Shown here: piece after piece, positions 43,952 through 52,526 of the stretch
Position numbering within the stretch: position 1 is the stretch's first letter
Layout of the letters: each line of letters starts with the position of its first letter
NCBI GenBank assembly: GCA_963205235.1
Contig: CAUJIP010000057.1
Span: 62,001 to 126,000, forward strand
Source of the DNA: Pseudomonadota bacterium
GTDB lineage: Bacteria; Pseudomonadota; Alphaproteobacteria; Rhodobacterales; Rhodobacteraceae
Direction of reading: 5' to 3'
Length of the DNA: 64,000 bases
Program-made: the position numbers and the translations under genes
The notes under the pieces: model-generated
The model's input: the letters and a program-made list of their open reading frames with translations, nothing else
Told to the model about the DNA's origin: nothing
The model's database searches: none

Positions 43952-44488
43952 ATGTCCTCTGATCCGATTGCAGCCTTGATCGCCAGATGTGCCGCTGCTG
44001 ACCGGGCCGCGTTTCGCACGCTTTATCGTGACAGCTCGGCGAAACTCATGGGTGTCCTGCTGCGTATGTTACAGGAACGCGCAGAGGCGGAGGATGCCTT
44101 GCAGGAAGTTTACACACGGGTCTGGCTGCGCGCGGGTCGCTATGATGCGGCCAAGGGCCGGGGTATGACCTGGCTGATCGCCATTGCCCGAAACCTGGCG
44201 ATTGACCGGCTGCGGGCGCGGCACGAAGATCATAGTGACGATGGGCTGGACTCGGTTCAGGACACGACCCCGCGCGCCGAAACCCGGCTGATCGCCAAGG
44301 GCGAGGCGAAGCGGATGGCAGACTGTTTTGAGACGCTTGATCCCGAACGGGCCGAGGTGGTGAAGGGGGCCTATCTGGACGGCTTTTCCTATCTTGACCT
44401 TGCCGCGCAGCACGCCGTGCCACTGAACACGATGCGCACATGGCTGCGGCGCAGTCTGCAAAAGCTGAAGGAGTGTCTTGAGACATGA
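43952..44488 (+). CDS. ECF RNA polymerase sigma factor (SigK-like)
   Basis: A 178-residue sigma-70 family protein of the ECF class: region 2 at about 15-85 (AAFRTLYRDSSAKLMGVLLRML; AEDALQEVYTRVWLRAGRYD; TWLIAIARNLAIDRLRAR) and region 4 at about 120-175 (ETLDPERAEVVKGAYLDGFSYLDLAAQHAVPLNTMRTWLRRSLQKL). It overlaps the anti-sigma gene by 4 nt (ATGA), the usual coupled arrangement, and is followed by a fasciclin gene. Expected to control that gene and itself; the inducing signal is not visible. Confidence 0.92.
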   Translation: MSSDPIAALIARCAAADRAAFRTLYRDSSAKLMGVLLRMLQERAEAEDALQEVYTRVWLRAGRYDAAKGRGMTWLIAIARNLAIDRLRARHEDHSDDGLDSVQDTTPRAETRLIAKGEAKRMADCFETLDPERAEVVKGAYLDGFSYLDLAAQHAVPLNTMRTWLRRSLQKLKECLET

Positions 44489-45153
44489 CTGACGCCCCTT
44501 TGAACCAGCGCGAAGCCGATGATGCCCTTGCCGCAGAATATGTGCTGGGGGTTCTGGACAGAGTTGATCGCGCCGAGGCCGCATCCCGGATCAAGCGTGA
44601 TCCCGGCTTTGCCGCGATGGTCACCGCCTGGGAATTCCGGATGGGTGGCTTGAATGATGGCTTTGCCGAAGCCCCTGCCCCGAACCTGCTGCCCGCCATC
44701 GAGGCGCGGCTGTTTCCGAAACCCGCCCGCGCGGGGGGAGAGACCGGCGGTTGGTTCTCGGGCATCTTTGGCTGGGTGTCGGGGGTTTTGGTCGGGGCAT
44801 TTGTGGTTCTGGCCGTCGTCGCCTTTGTGGCCCCGCCGCGATCCATGCGGATTGCCACACTGGCAACGGTAGACCATCGGCTTGCCTATGAAGTGGTTGA
44901 ATTCGGCGGTGCGCTTAAGATCACCCGCGTCGAAGGCGATAGCGCCGGCGCGGGGCGTGTGCATGAACTTTGGCTGATTGCGCCCGGAAAGGCGCCGGTC
45001 TCGCTTGGCCTGCTGGAGGATACGCCGCTGATCGTCGACCAGCCTGTTCCACCTGCGGGCTGGACACTTGCGGTTTCGCTGGAAGCGGCGGGCGGGTCCA
45101 AATCGGGCGTTCCGACCGGACCGGTGATCCTTTCGGCGGAGATCGGCACCTGA
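44485..45153 (+). CDS. RskA-family anti-sigma factor
   Basis: A 222-residue membrane protein. The N-terminal cytosolic sigma-binding region runs to about residue 85 (EADDALAAEYVLGVLD; KRDPGFAAMVTAWEFRMGGL), one transmembrane helix is at about 94-112 (WVSGVLVGAFVVLAVVAFV), and the periplasmic C-terminal domain (VHELWLIAPGKAPVSLGLL; PAGWTLAVSLEAAGGS) is the RskA fold. Such factors hold the sigma factor until cut by proteolysis. The overlap with the sigma gene supports the pairing. Confidence 0.9.
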   Translation: MTDAPLNQREADDALAAEYVLGVLDRVDRAEAASRIKRDPGFAAMVTAWEFRMGGLNDGFAEAPAPNLLPAIEARLFPKPARAGGETGGWFSGIFGWVSGVLVGAFVVLAVVAFVAPPRSMRIATLATVDHRLAYEVVEFGGALKITRVEGDSAGAGRVHELWLIAPGKAPVSLGLLEDTPLIVDQPVPPAGWTLAVSLEAAGGSKSGVPTGPVILSAEIGT

Positions 45154-45257
45154 TCACGTCGGCGTGAACATGCGGCAGATTTGAAACTTGCCGCATCTTT
45201 CTTCGTTTCTTCGGCATGAGGCGGGACTGGCCCGTCTTTGGACCGAAGGAAAACGTC

Positions 45258-45803
45258 ATGAAATTTCTGAAACTTGGCACTGCGATCCTGGCCCTTACTG
45301 CCGGAATGGCGCTGGCGGAAAACCCGATGGTGGGGGGTGCTGCGATGTTCGAAGACAAGAATATCGTGGAAAACGCGCTTAATTCGGCCGATCACACCAC
45401 GCTGGTGGCTGCGGTTCAGGCGGCGGGTCTGGTGGACGTGCTGCAAGGGGAAGGCCCCTTCACCGTCTTTGCGCCCACCAACGAAGCCTTTGCAAAGCTG
45501 CCCGCCGGAACAGTGGAAATGCTGCTGAAGCCGGAGAACAAGGATCAACTGGTCAAGATCCTGACCTGCCATGTCGTTGCGGCCAATGCGATGTCTTCGG
45601 ACATCATGGGCATGATCGAAGCCGATGGCGGTGAACACAAGGTCACCACGGTTGGCGGGTGCGAGTTCACCATCATGGCCAAGGACGGTATGGTGATGAT
45701 CAAGGACGGCCAGGGCAATATCGCCAACGTCACGATTGCGGACGTCAAGCAGTCGAACGGCGTCATCCATGTGATCGACGCAGTGCTTCTGCCAGCGATG
45801 TAA
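45258..45803 (+). CDS. secreted fasciclin (FAS1) domain protein
   Basis: A 181-residue protein with a signal peptide ([20 protein letters not shown]) and one FAS1 domain: [28 protein letters not shown], the H1 motif [17 protein letters not shown] and the H2 motif [16 protein letters not shown]1 domains mediate adhesion and surface contacts. GAAGGAAAACG precedes ATG 45258. It lies 104 nt after the anti-sigma gene in the same direction and ends before a clear terminator. In mycobacteria SigK-RskA control the fasciclin proteins MPT70/MPT83; the same regulation here is inference. Confidence 0.92.
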   Translation: MKFLKLGTAILALTAGMALAENPMVGGAAMFEDKNIVENALNSADHTTLVAAVQAAGLVDVLQGEGPFTVFAPTNEAFAKLPAGTVEMLLKPENKDQLVKILTCHVVAANAMSSDIMGMIEADGGEHKVTTVGGCEFTIMAKDGMVMIKDGQGNIANVTIADVKQSNGVIHVIDAVLLPAM

Positions 45804-45824
45804 TCGCAGTCCTTCGGCAGGGGC

Positions 45825-45878
45825 GGGGTGGATCACGCCTTGTTCATACTCCCCGCTGGGCGGGGCGTGATCTACCCC
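45825..45878 (+). other. long stem-loop before the fasciclin terminator
   Basis: Bases 45825-45839 pair with 45864-45878 over 15 bp, with one G-U. The loop holds a small CCCCGC/GCGGGG stem that competes with the outer stem. It lies between the fasciclin stop and the terminator at 45880, so it forms part of that 3' UTR. Confidence 0.5.
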
Positions 45879-45879
45879 G

Positions 45880-45904
45880 AGCCCCGGCTGTGACCGGGGC
45901 TTTT
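45880..45904 (+). terminator. intrinsic terminator of the fasciclin gene
   Basis: AGCCCCGG-CTGTGA-CCGGGGCT with an 8-bp perfect stem, followed directly by TTT. Canonical. Confidence 0.88.
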
Positions 45905-45980
45905 CCATACCATGCGCTTGGTTGACCCAGTGGTTTCCTCTGCTAGGCTTCCAAATGGCATTTCCGCCAGGAGTCCGATC

Positions 45981-47651
45981 ATGCGTGCGCTTCTTCGCCT
46001 TTCCGCTTTGATTCTTTGTCAATCCCTATGGGCAGCCCCTGTGTTGGCAGAGGGCAAATCCATCATTGTCCTTGATGCCTCGGGCTCCATGTGGGGCCAG
46101 ATCGAGGGGCGGGCCAAGCTTGAAATCGCGCGCGAGGCGCTGGGGTCGGTACTGTCCAGCATGGACCCCGAGACCGAGATCGGCCTGATGGCTTATGGCC
46201 ACCGCGAAAAGGGCAGTTGCGAGGATATCGAACTTGTCGTCCCCCCGGCTGCGGGAACCGCTGCCGCGATCAGTGATGCGGCGAACAAGATGCAGTTTCT
46301 GGGCAAGACGCCGCTGACCGAAGCCGTGCGGCGTGCAGCAGCCGAACTGAAATCGACCGAAGAGAAGGCGACCGTCATCCTGATCACCGACGGGATCGAA
46401 ACCTGCGAGGCGGACCCCTGCGCGCTGGGGGCGGAACTTGAAGCCTCGGGCGTGGATTTCACCGCGCATGTGGTGGGATTTGGGCTGACCGAGGAAGAGG
46501 GTCAGGCCGTCGCCTGTCTGGCCGAGAATACGGGCGGCAAGTACATTCAGGCGTCGGACGCAGGGCAGTTGGTTGAGGCGCTGAAGACGACCGTGGTTGT
46601 CGCCGCGCCGGAACCCGAGCCCGTGCCCGAACCGGAACCCGTCGCGGCCCCGCTGGAAAACAACGTGGACCCGATCCTTTATCTGGCCGAAGGCGGACCC
46701 GAGCCGGAAGAGCGCGTGCTGCAGGATGCGCATTTCGACTTTTTCCCGATCAGCGCGGATGGCACGGTTTCGACCGATGTTGCCACGACGATCTATGGTG
46801 CCAGCCTCGACAGCCTTCCTGCGGGCAAATACCTGATGGTGACGGACCTGCACAAAGCGCATGCCGAAACCGAGGTGGTCATCGGGCCGGAGACCGAACT
46901 TTCGCAGCCGACGGTCGTGCTGGATGCCGGGATCATGAACCTGACTCTGCGTCCGTCAGCGGGGGCCGAGCCCGACCCCGATGCATCGTGGGAACTTCGT
47001 GGCGCGAATGATCTTTATGATGTCGGGTATGAAAAGGCCTATCTGGTGGTGCCCACGGGCGAACACGCCCTGACTGTCAAGCTTGGCGCGGCCGAAATGA
47101 ACCAGTCGGTGGTGATCGAAGCCGGGAAGGTGACCGATCTGGATCTTGTCGTCGGCGTCGGCCATATCGTCATCGAAGCAAGCTACACCGACGGGCTGAT
47201 GGTCGAAGGCGGCGATCATTTCGTCGAAATCTTCGAGGCCAAGAAGGATATCGACGGCAGCCGCAAATCGATGGGCTATACCTATGGTGCCGGGGCCGAT
47301 TTTGACCTGCCAGCGGGTGATTATGTGGCCGTCGTGACCCTTGGCGCGGCCTCGGCGGAAGTGCCGTTCACGGCCAAGGTCGGCGAGCGGATCGATCTTC
47401 TTGCCCCGCTCAACGCCGGCGTGGTGGCTTTCACCTTTGGCGACGGCAATACCTATCTTGAAGTGTTCAGCCCGACCAAGGACATCAACGGCGACCGCAA
47501 GAGCTTTGGCTATGGCTATGGTCCGGCGTGGCAGTCGACCTTCCCTGCCGGTGACTATGTCGCGATGGTGGATTTCGCCGGGACCAAAACCGAGACGCCG
47601 TTTACCGTGAAGGCGGGTGAGCGGTTGGAACTGACGATCACCAAACCCTGA
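45981..47651 (+). CDS. secreted von Willebrand factor A domain protein with C-terminal repeats
   Basis: A 556-residue exported protein: signal peptide (MRALLRLSALILCQSLWAAPVLA), then a vWA domain at about 25-205 with the MIDAS motif DASGS (32-36), a conserved Thr in GKTPLTEA and Asp in ITDGIETCEAD. An acidic Pro-rich linker (EPEPVPEPEPV) follows, then beta-rich domains, and two tandem copies of about 85 residues near the C terminus (about 383-467 and 468-552), each with DYVAxV and VxxGERxxL. CAGGAG precedes ATG 45981. Role unknown; possibly adhesion or envelope assembly. Confidence 0.85.
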   Translation: MRALLRLSALILCQSLWAAPVLAEGKSIIVLDASGSMWGQIEGRAKLEIAREALGSVLSSMDPETEIGLMAYGHREKGSCEDIELVVPPAAGTAAAISDAANKMQFLGKTPLTEAVRRAAAELKSTEEKATVILITDGIETCEADPCALGAELEASGVDFTAHVVGFGLTEEEGQAVACLAENTGGKYIQASDAGQLVEALKTTVVVAAPEPEPVPEPEPVAAPLENNVDPILYLAEGGPEPEERVLQDAHFDFFPISADGTVSTDVATTIYGASLDSLPAGKYLMVTDLHKAHAETEVVIGPETELSQPTVVLDAGIMNLTLRPSAGAEPDPDASWELRGANDLYDVGYEKAYLVVPTGEHALTVKLGAAEMNQSVVIEAGKVTDLDLVVGVGHIVIEASYTDGLMVEGGDHFVEIFEAKKDIDGSRKSMGYTYGAGADFDLPAGDYVAVVTLGAASAEVPFTAKVGERIDLLAPLNAGVVAFTFGDGNTYLEVFSPTKDINGDRKSFGYGYGPAWQSTFPAGDYVAMVDFAGTKTETPFTVKAGERLELTITKP

Positions 47652-47712
47652 CAACAGCGCGGGCCCGGGGTGCTTGACCTTGGGCCCGGCTTCGCATACC
47701 TGAGGGTCCGTC

Positions 47713-47786
47713 GCGGGTGTAGCTCAATGGTAGAGCAGCAGCTTCCCAAGCTGAATACGAGGGTTCGATTCCCTTCACCCGCTCCA
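47713..47786 (+). tRNA. tRNA-Gly (anticodon CCC)
   Basis: 74 nt with encoded CCA. Acceptor stem GCGGGTG/CACCCGC, D-arm GCTC..GAGC, anticodon loop TTCCCAA, T-arm AGGGTTCGATTCCCT. The close similarity to E. coli tRNA-Gly(CCC) in loop and variable region supports it. The first anticodon-stem pair (27-43) reads G-A, a mismatch. Confidence 0.96.
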
Positions 47787-47864
47787 ATCCCACCTGCATC
47801 ACATGGTTGACTTGGGCGAAGCTTGGCTTAGCCTTTGGGCAGATCAGGATTCCGGAGAACAGCC

Positions 47865-48179
47865 ATGTCCCTGCCCCGCGTGTTTCTTGCTGTCGCTGCC
47901 CTTGGCGCTGTCGCGGCCTGTGTCTCGGATGATCCAGTTGAAGACTATGCCTTTGTCGGCACATGGGACTGCCAGGTCGAGACTTTCACCTTCACCAACA
48001 CCACCTACAGCTATGGCGACAAGACCCTGCCGATCAAGGCGGTGCGTCAGGACAACCGCAACTTCACCCTCTATTTCGCGGATGGTTATGTGATCGGGCT
48101 TGGGGCGGTGACCGCAACCGGGATGACCTGGGTTTCCGGGGCATCGGGTGACCAGTTCAACTGCAAGCGCGTGAACTGA
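47865..48179 (+). CDS. small lipoprotein of unknown function
   Basis: A 104-residue protein with a lipoprotein signal (MSLPRVFLAVAALGAVAAC, lipobox VAAC with Cys19) and a compact beta-rich mature part (FVGTWDCQVETFTFTNTTYSY; GMTWVSGASGDQFNCKRVN) with two more cysteines. CCGGAGAACAGCC precedes ATG 47865. The GTWDC start of the mature part is like small lipocalin-type lipoproteins, but I cannot assign a family. It stands alone after the tRNA gene. Confidence 0.75.
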   Translation: MSLPRVFLAVAALGAVAACVSDDPVEDYAFVGTWDCQVETFTFTNTTYSYGDKTLPIKAVRQDNRNFTLYFADGYVIGLGAVTATGMTWVSGASGDQFNCKRVN

Positions 48180-48263
48180 CTTCCGTTTCGGCGGGGAACC
48201 GTTTAGCAGGGCGCGATCCTGCCCGCCGATCCCGCTTTGGGCAGCGCAAACCGGAGAACAACC

Positions 48264-48617
48264 ATGAACACCGATATCACCCGCTACAACGTCGGCCCCC
48301 GCATGTCCGAGGCTGTGGCCTATAACGGCATCGTCTGGGTGGCTGGTCAGTTGGGCGAACCGACCGGCACCGTGGCAAGCCAGATGGAACAGGCGCTGGC
48401 TGCCGTGGATGCGGCGCTGGCCAAGGCCGGAACCGACAAGACCCGGATCCTGTCGGTGCAAATCTGGCTGGCCGACATTTCGACCTTTGCCGAGATGAAC
48501 TCGGTCTGGGACAAGTGGGTGCCGCAGGGTCACACGCCCGCCCGTGCGACGGGTGAGGCCAAGCTGGCGACGCCTGACTACAAGGTCGAAGTGATCGTCA
48601 TCGCTGCGCTGAAATGA
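48264..48617 (+). CDS. RidA (YjgF/UK114) family protein
   Basis: A 117-residue cytosolic protein. RidA hydrolyses reactive enamines/imines such as 2-aminoacrylate formed by PLP enzymes. Seen: SEAVAYNGIVWVAGQLG, ALAAVDAALAKAGTDKTRILSVQIWLADI, and the late ARATGEAKLA with the Arg that binds the substrate carboxylate. The CCGGAGAACAACC ribosome site is nearly the same as that of the preceding lipoprotein gene. Subfamily (Rid1-7) not resolved. Confidence 0.9.
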   Translation: MNTDITRYNVGPRMSEAVAYNGIVWVAGQLGEPTGTVASQMEQALAAVDAALAKAGTDKTRILSVQIWLADISTFAEMNSVWDKWVPQGHTPARATGEAKLATPDYKVEVIVIAALK

Positions 48618-48626
48618 TCTGTTGGA

Positions 48627-48685
48627 GCGGGGGGGTTCACACCCCCCGCACCCCCCGTGGAGTATTTCTCCAAGAGGAAATCAGG
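48627..48685 (+). repeat. G/C-run hairpin plus 3'-end element, variant copy 3
   Basis: GCGGGGGG (48627-48634) pairs with CCCCCCGC (48642-48649). It is followed by CCCCCCGTGGAGTATTTCTC and CAAGAGGAAA (48651-48680), a variant of the element at 21612 and 40335. It lies just after the ridA stop and reaches the stop of the leftward pgi gene. Confidence 0.55.
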
Positions 48686-50279
48686 AGCGCAGGAAGCCGA
48701 CCAGCGCTGCGGTCGAGCCGTCCTTGCCTGTCGTGCCTGCCGTGCCTTCCAGCACGGGTTGCAGGGCCAGCGCGAGTTCCTTGCCCAGTTCCACCCCCCA
48801 TTGGTCATAGGAGTTGATCCCAAGGATCACGCCTTCGACAAAGACCCGGTGTTCGTAAAGGGCCACGATCTGGCCAAGGGTGAACGGGGTCAACTGGTCA
48901 TAGGCCAGCACGGTTGACGGGCGGTTGCCGGGGAAGACCCGGTGACGGGCTTGGCGGTCAAGCTCGGCCCCGGTCGCCCCCTTCTTCGCCATGATCGCGC
49001 GCGCCTCATCAAGGCTGCGGCCACGCAGTAGCGCCTCGGCCTGTGCGAGGCAGTTCGAGACGAGGAGGAGGTGTTGGTGCGCGAGGTCTGGTTCGTGGCC
49101 GCGCTTGGCTACGAGGAATTCGCACGGGACCACGCGGGTGCCTTGGTGGATCAGCTGGTAAAACGCGTGCTGGCCGTTGGTGCCAGGTTCGCCCCAGACG
49201 ACCGGGCCGGAGTGGGTGGTCAGGTCCGTGCCGTCGATGGCGACGCGCTTGCCGTTTGATTCCATCTCCAACTGCTGGAGATAGGCGGGAAGACGGCTGA
49301 GGCGCTGGTCGTAAGGCAGCACGGCGCGGGTGGCATGGCCGCAAAGCTGGTTGTGCCAGATGCCGACAAGGGCCAGCATGACGGGCATGTTCTGGGCGAA
49401 ATCAGCGGTCAGGAAGTGGTGATCCATCGCGCGGGCGCCTAACAGGAAGTCGTCAAAGGCCTCGGGGCCAATGGCGATCATCAGGCTAAGGCCGATCGGG
49501 CCCCACATCGAATAGCGACCGCCCACCCAATCCTCGAACCCAAAGACGCGGGTCGGGTCGATGCCATAGGCAGCGGTCTTGTCCTGCGCGGTCGAGACGG
49601 CGGCGAATTGCGCGGCTGGATTGGCGACTTTGGCGGCCATCCAGCGTTTCGCGGTGTCGGCGTTGGTCATCGTCTCGATGGTGGTGAAAGTCTTGGAGGC
49701 GACGATGACCAGCGTGGTTTCCGGGTTCAGACCGCGCAGCGTGTCATGGATATGCGCGCCATCGACATTGCTGACGAAATGCACGCGCGGGCCGTCGTGG
49801 AAGGGCGCAAGCGCAAGGGTGGCCATGGCCGGGCCAAGGTCCGATCCGCCGATGCCGATGTTCACCACATCGGTGATCTTGCCGCCCTGCCCCTTGAACG
49901 CGCCCGACCGCACGTCTCGGGCGAAGGCTGCGCACAGGCTGCGGATGCGGCGGACCTCGGGCAGGACATCCTTGCCGTCGACCTTGATCACGTCCCCGTC
50001 CCCGGCCCGCAGCGCCACATGCAAGACTGCGCGGCCTTCGGTATCGTTGATCTTTTCGCCGCCGAACATGGCCGCGCGCTTTTCAGCGACGCCCGAGGCT
50101 TCGGCCAAGGCAACCAGGGCCGCGCGGGTCTCGGCATCGATGTTGGTCTTGGAATAGTCGAACAGCATCCCGTCGGCCGTGACCGCGAAGTCTGCGGCGC
50201 GGGTGCTGTCGAACAGCGACAGGATGTGCCGCTTGGCGGTCTTGGCGTGGAGTGCCTGAAGGTCAGCCCATTTGGTCAT
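48681..50279 (-). CDS. pgi: glucose-6-phosphate isomerase
   Basis: Interconverts glucose-6-phosphate and fructose-6-phosphate. The 532-residue protein shows the family signatures: [44 protein letters not shown], and [19 protein letters not shown] with the catalytic His/Glu region, and the late [21 protein letters not shown] 50279 ([10 protein letters not shown]) is right after the pgl stop; the longer open frame reaches back into pgl. Third gene of the zwf-pgl-pgi operon. Confidence 0.97.
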   Translation of the reverse strand: MTKWADLQALHAKTAKRHILSLFDSTRAADFAVTADGMLFDYSKTNIDAETRAALVALAEASGVAEKRAAMFGGEKINDTEGRAVLHVALRAGDGDVIKVDGKDVLPEVRRIRSLCAAFARDVRSGAFKGQGGKITDVVNIGIGGSDLGPAMATLALAPFHDGPRVHFVSNVDGAHIHDTLRGLNPETTLVIVASKTFTTIETMTNADTAKRWMAAKVANPAAQFAAVSTAQDKTAAYGIDPTRVFGFEDWVGGRYSMWGPIGLSLMIAIGPEAFDDFLLGARAMDHHFLTADFAQNMPVMLALVGIWHNQLCGHATRAVLPYDQRLSRLPAYLQQLEMESNGKRVAIDGTDLTTHSGPVVWGEPGTNGQHAFYQLIHQGTRVVPCEFLVAKRGHEPDLAHQHLLLVSNCLAQAEALLRGRSLDEARAIMAKKGATGAELDRQARHRVFPGNRPSTVLAYDQLTPFTLGQIVALYEHRVFVEGVILGINSYDQWGVELGKELALALQPVLEGTAGTTGKDGSTAALVGFLRS

Positions 50280-50280
50280 G

Positions 50281-50952
50281 TCAGTCAGCCCAATGCACAG
50301 TTGCGGTATCAAGGACGGCCCGGATCGGGGCCTGTTCGGCGGCAAGGGTCATCGCCTTTTCAAGCGCAGTGCGCTTTTCTGCCCCGGTGATCAGCACATG
50401 AGTATGGAAAGCCGCCTTCAGAACCGGCGCGGTCAGCGTGACGCGGGGTTCCCCAGCAGCCTCGGCGCGCATCGGCAAAAGCAGGGGCGCTGTCGAAGAG
50501 AGTGCCTCCTCCAGCCGGTCAGCTCCGGGGAAAAGGCTGGCGGTATGCATGTCGACCCCCATGCCAAGGAGAAGGACCGAGATCGGCAGATGTGGGCGAA
50601 GCCCGTCTTCCAGCGCGGGAAGCATCTCCTCGGGTGTCTCGGCAGGGGCGTAGAGCGGGATAAGCCGGGCCTGGGCGGCACGGCCCCGGAGCAGGCGCTG
50701 GCGGAGAAGCCGGGTATTCGACCGGTCAGAGGATTCGGGCACCCAGCGTTCGTCGTTCAGCACAACGGAGACATTGGCCCAATCAAGATCGACACCCGAC
50801 AGCGTGTCGAAGATCGGCCCCGGCGTGGTGCCGCCCGGAACCGACAGCGTCGCGCGGCCATCCCGGCGCAGGAAATCACCAAGCTGGCCCGCGATGATAT
50901 CGGCCAGCCGAAGCATCATCAGGTCGCGATCGGGATAGGTCTCCAGCCTCAT
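50281..50952 (-). CDS. pgl: 6-phosphogluconolactonase
   Basis: Hydrolyses 6-phosphogluconolactone to 6-phosphogluconate, second step of the oxidative pentose/Entner-Doudoroff route. The 223-residue DevB-type protein shows [16 protein letters not shown], the [10 protein letters not shown] signature, [26 protein letters not shown] and the C-terminal [19 protein letters not shown]. The ATG overlaps the zwf stop (ATGA), so the two are translationally coupled. Confidence 0.95.
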   Translation of the reverse strand: MRLETYPDRDLMMLRLADIIAGQLGDFLRRDGRATLSVPGGTTPGPIFDTLSGVDLDWANVSVVLNDERWVPESSDRSNTRLLRQRLLRGRAAQARLIPLYAPAETPEEMLPALEDGLRPHLPISVLLLGMGVDMHTASLFPGADRLEEALSSTAPLLLPMRAEAAGEPRVTLTAPVLKAAFHTHVLITGAEKRTALEKAMTLAAEQAPIRAVLDTATVHWAD

Positions 50953-52403
50953 TCCTTGATCTCGCGCCAGCGGCGGCCATCGCGGTGCATCAGCATCAGC
51001 GCATCCTCCGGCCCGGACGAACCCGGATCATAGGACTGCGGCTTGTCGCCCCGCGCTTCCCAGCCTTCGATGATCGGGTCGGTCCAGGCCCAGGCGGCCT
51101 CGACCTCATCCCCGCGCATGAACAGGGTCTGGTTGCCCCGGATCACATCCATGATCAGGCGTTCGTAGGCGTCGGGCACATCCTCGGCCACCTCGGCCAA
51201 GGCGTCGGCAAAGGACATGTCCAAGGGCACCTGCATCAGACGCATGCCGCCCGGCCCCGGCTCCTTGATCATCACCATCAGGTTCATGCCTTCGTTTGGC
51301 TGCAACCGGATCACCAGCACGTTTTCATGCCAGCCCTTGGCATCGTCAAAGATCGCATGCGGCGGTTGCTTGAAGGTGATAGCAATTTCGCTGGCCCGCG
51401 CCCGCAGGCGTTTGCCGGTGCGCAGATAGAAGGGCACGCCCTGCCAGCGCCAGTTCGAAATCTGCGCCTTCAGCGCGACATAGCTTTCGGTGCGGCTGGC
51501 GGGGTTTTCGGAATGGGTCACGTAACCCGCTCCATCCTTGCCGGCGCCATATTGGCCGCGCACGATGTCTTCGGCCTGAACCGGTTTCAGCGCGCGGATG
51601 ACTTTCAGCTTTTCATCCCGCACGGCATCGGGGTCGAAATGATAGGGCGGCTCCATCGCGATCAGGCACAGAAGCTGCATCATGTGGTTCTGCACCATAT
51701 CCCGCATGGCGCCCGACTTGTCGTAATAGGCACCCCGGCCCTCGACCCCCACGGTTTCGGCGACGGTGATCTGGACGTGGTCGATGTATTCGGCCTTCCA
51801 GAGGGGTTCGAACAGGATATTGGCAAAGCGGACCGCCATCAGGTTCTGGACGGTTTCCTTGCCCAGATAATGGTCGATCCGGTAAATCTGCGCTTCCGCG
51901 AAATGGCGGGCGAGGACGGCGTTCAAGGCCTTGGCCGACACAAGGTCACGGCCAAAGGGCTTTTCAACGACGATCCTGCTCCACGCATCGGCGATCTGGT
52001 GTTCTGACAGGCGCTGCGCGATGTCGCCAAACAGGCTGGGCGCAACGGAAAAGTAGAAGGCCCTGACCACATCGGGACGGACAAGCCCTTTCAGTTCAAC
52101 CCAGCCCGTGCTGCCCGTCGCATCAATCGGGACATAGTGCAGGCGGGCAAGGAACGCCTCGACCATGGCCGGATCAAGGTGGTCTGTGGCGACAAACTCG
52201 GTCAGCGCGGCGCGCACTTGATCACGAAAGGCAGCTTCGGTCAGATCGGCACGGGCCGCACCGATGACCCTGCTGTCTTCGGGCATCTGACCTGCCATGA
52301 AGCGGCGATAAAGACCCGGCAGGATCTTGCGCCGGGCAAGGTCGCCCGTGGCCCCGAAGATCACGAGGTCGAAGACATCCACCGGAATGACACGCGAAAC
52401 CAT
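50949..52403 (-). CDS. zwf: glucose-6-phosphate 1-dehydrogenase
   Basis: Oxidises glucose-6-phosphate with NADP. The 484-residue protein has the coenzyme loop FGATGDLARRKILPGLYR, the active-site signature RIDHYLGKETVQN with catalytic Lys and His, EKPFGRDL, and EYIDHVQITVAET. GAGGAG lies upstream of ATG 52403. First gene of zwf-pgl-pgi, reading leftwards from a promoter with a LacI-type palindrome at its start site. No edd/eda is in the window, so the downstream route (ED or pentose phosphate) must be encoded elsewhere. Confidence 0.97.
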   Translation of the reverse strand: MVSRVIPVDVFDLVIFGATGDLARRKILPGLYRRFMAGQMPEDSRVIGAARADLTEAAFRDQVRAALTEFVATDHLDPAMVEAFLARLHYVPIDATGSTGWVELKGLVRPDVVRAFYFSVAPSLFGDIAQRLSEHQIADAWSRIVVEKPFGRDLVSAKALNAVLARHFAEAQIYRIDHYLGKETVQNLMAVRFANILFEPLWKAEYIDHVQITVAETVGVEGRGAYYDKSGAMRDMVQNHMMQLLCLIAMEPPYHFDPDAVRDEKLKVIRALKPVQAEDIVRGQYGAGKDGAGYVTHSENPASRTESYVALKAQISNWRWQGVPFYLRTGKRLRARASEIAITFKQPPHAIFDDAKGWHENVLVIRLQPNEGMNLMVMIKEPGPGGMRLMQVPLDMSFADALAEVAEDVPDAYERLIMDVIRGNQTLFMRGDEVEAAWAWTDPIIEGWEARGDKPQSYDPGSSGPEDALMLMHRDGRRWREIKE

Positions 52404-52424
52404 GACCGTCTCCTCGGAAGGCGT

Positions 52425-52436
52425 GTTAGCGCTAAC
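52425..52436. promoter_or_regulatory. LacI-family-type operator upstream of zwf
   Basis: The perfect 12-bp palindrome GTTAGCGCTAAC, with the central CG typical of LacI-family sites, lies at the predicted transcription start and 21 nt before the zwf ATG. Binding there would block initiation. The regulator is not in the window. Confidence 0.65.
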
Positions 52437-52442
52437 GGTGGT

Positions 52443-52471
52443 CTAATACCCTGTGCCCGCCTGCATGTCTA
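52443..52471 (-). promoter_or_regulatory. promoter of zwf-pgl-pgi
   Basis: Minus-strand -35 TAGACA (52471-52466) and -10 TATTAG (52448-52443), spacing 17 nt. The predicted start is near 52436, inside the palindrome. Confidence 0.6.
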
Positions 52472-52526
52472 GCATTGCGCGAGGGGGCTGGAAACCGGCC
52501 CGAAATCCGACGGTGAAGTTTCGCCG

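Noticed and set aside
47713-47786. tRNA-Gly as an integration site of a mobile element
   Set aside because: No integrase, no direct repeat of the tRNA 3' end and no foreign gene content on either side.
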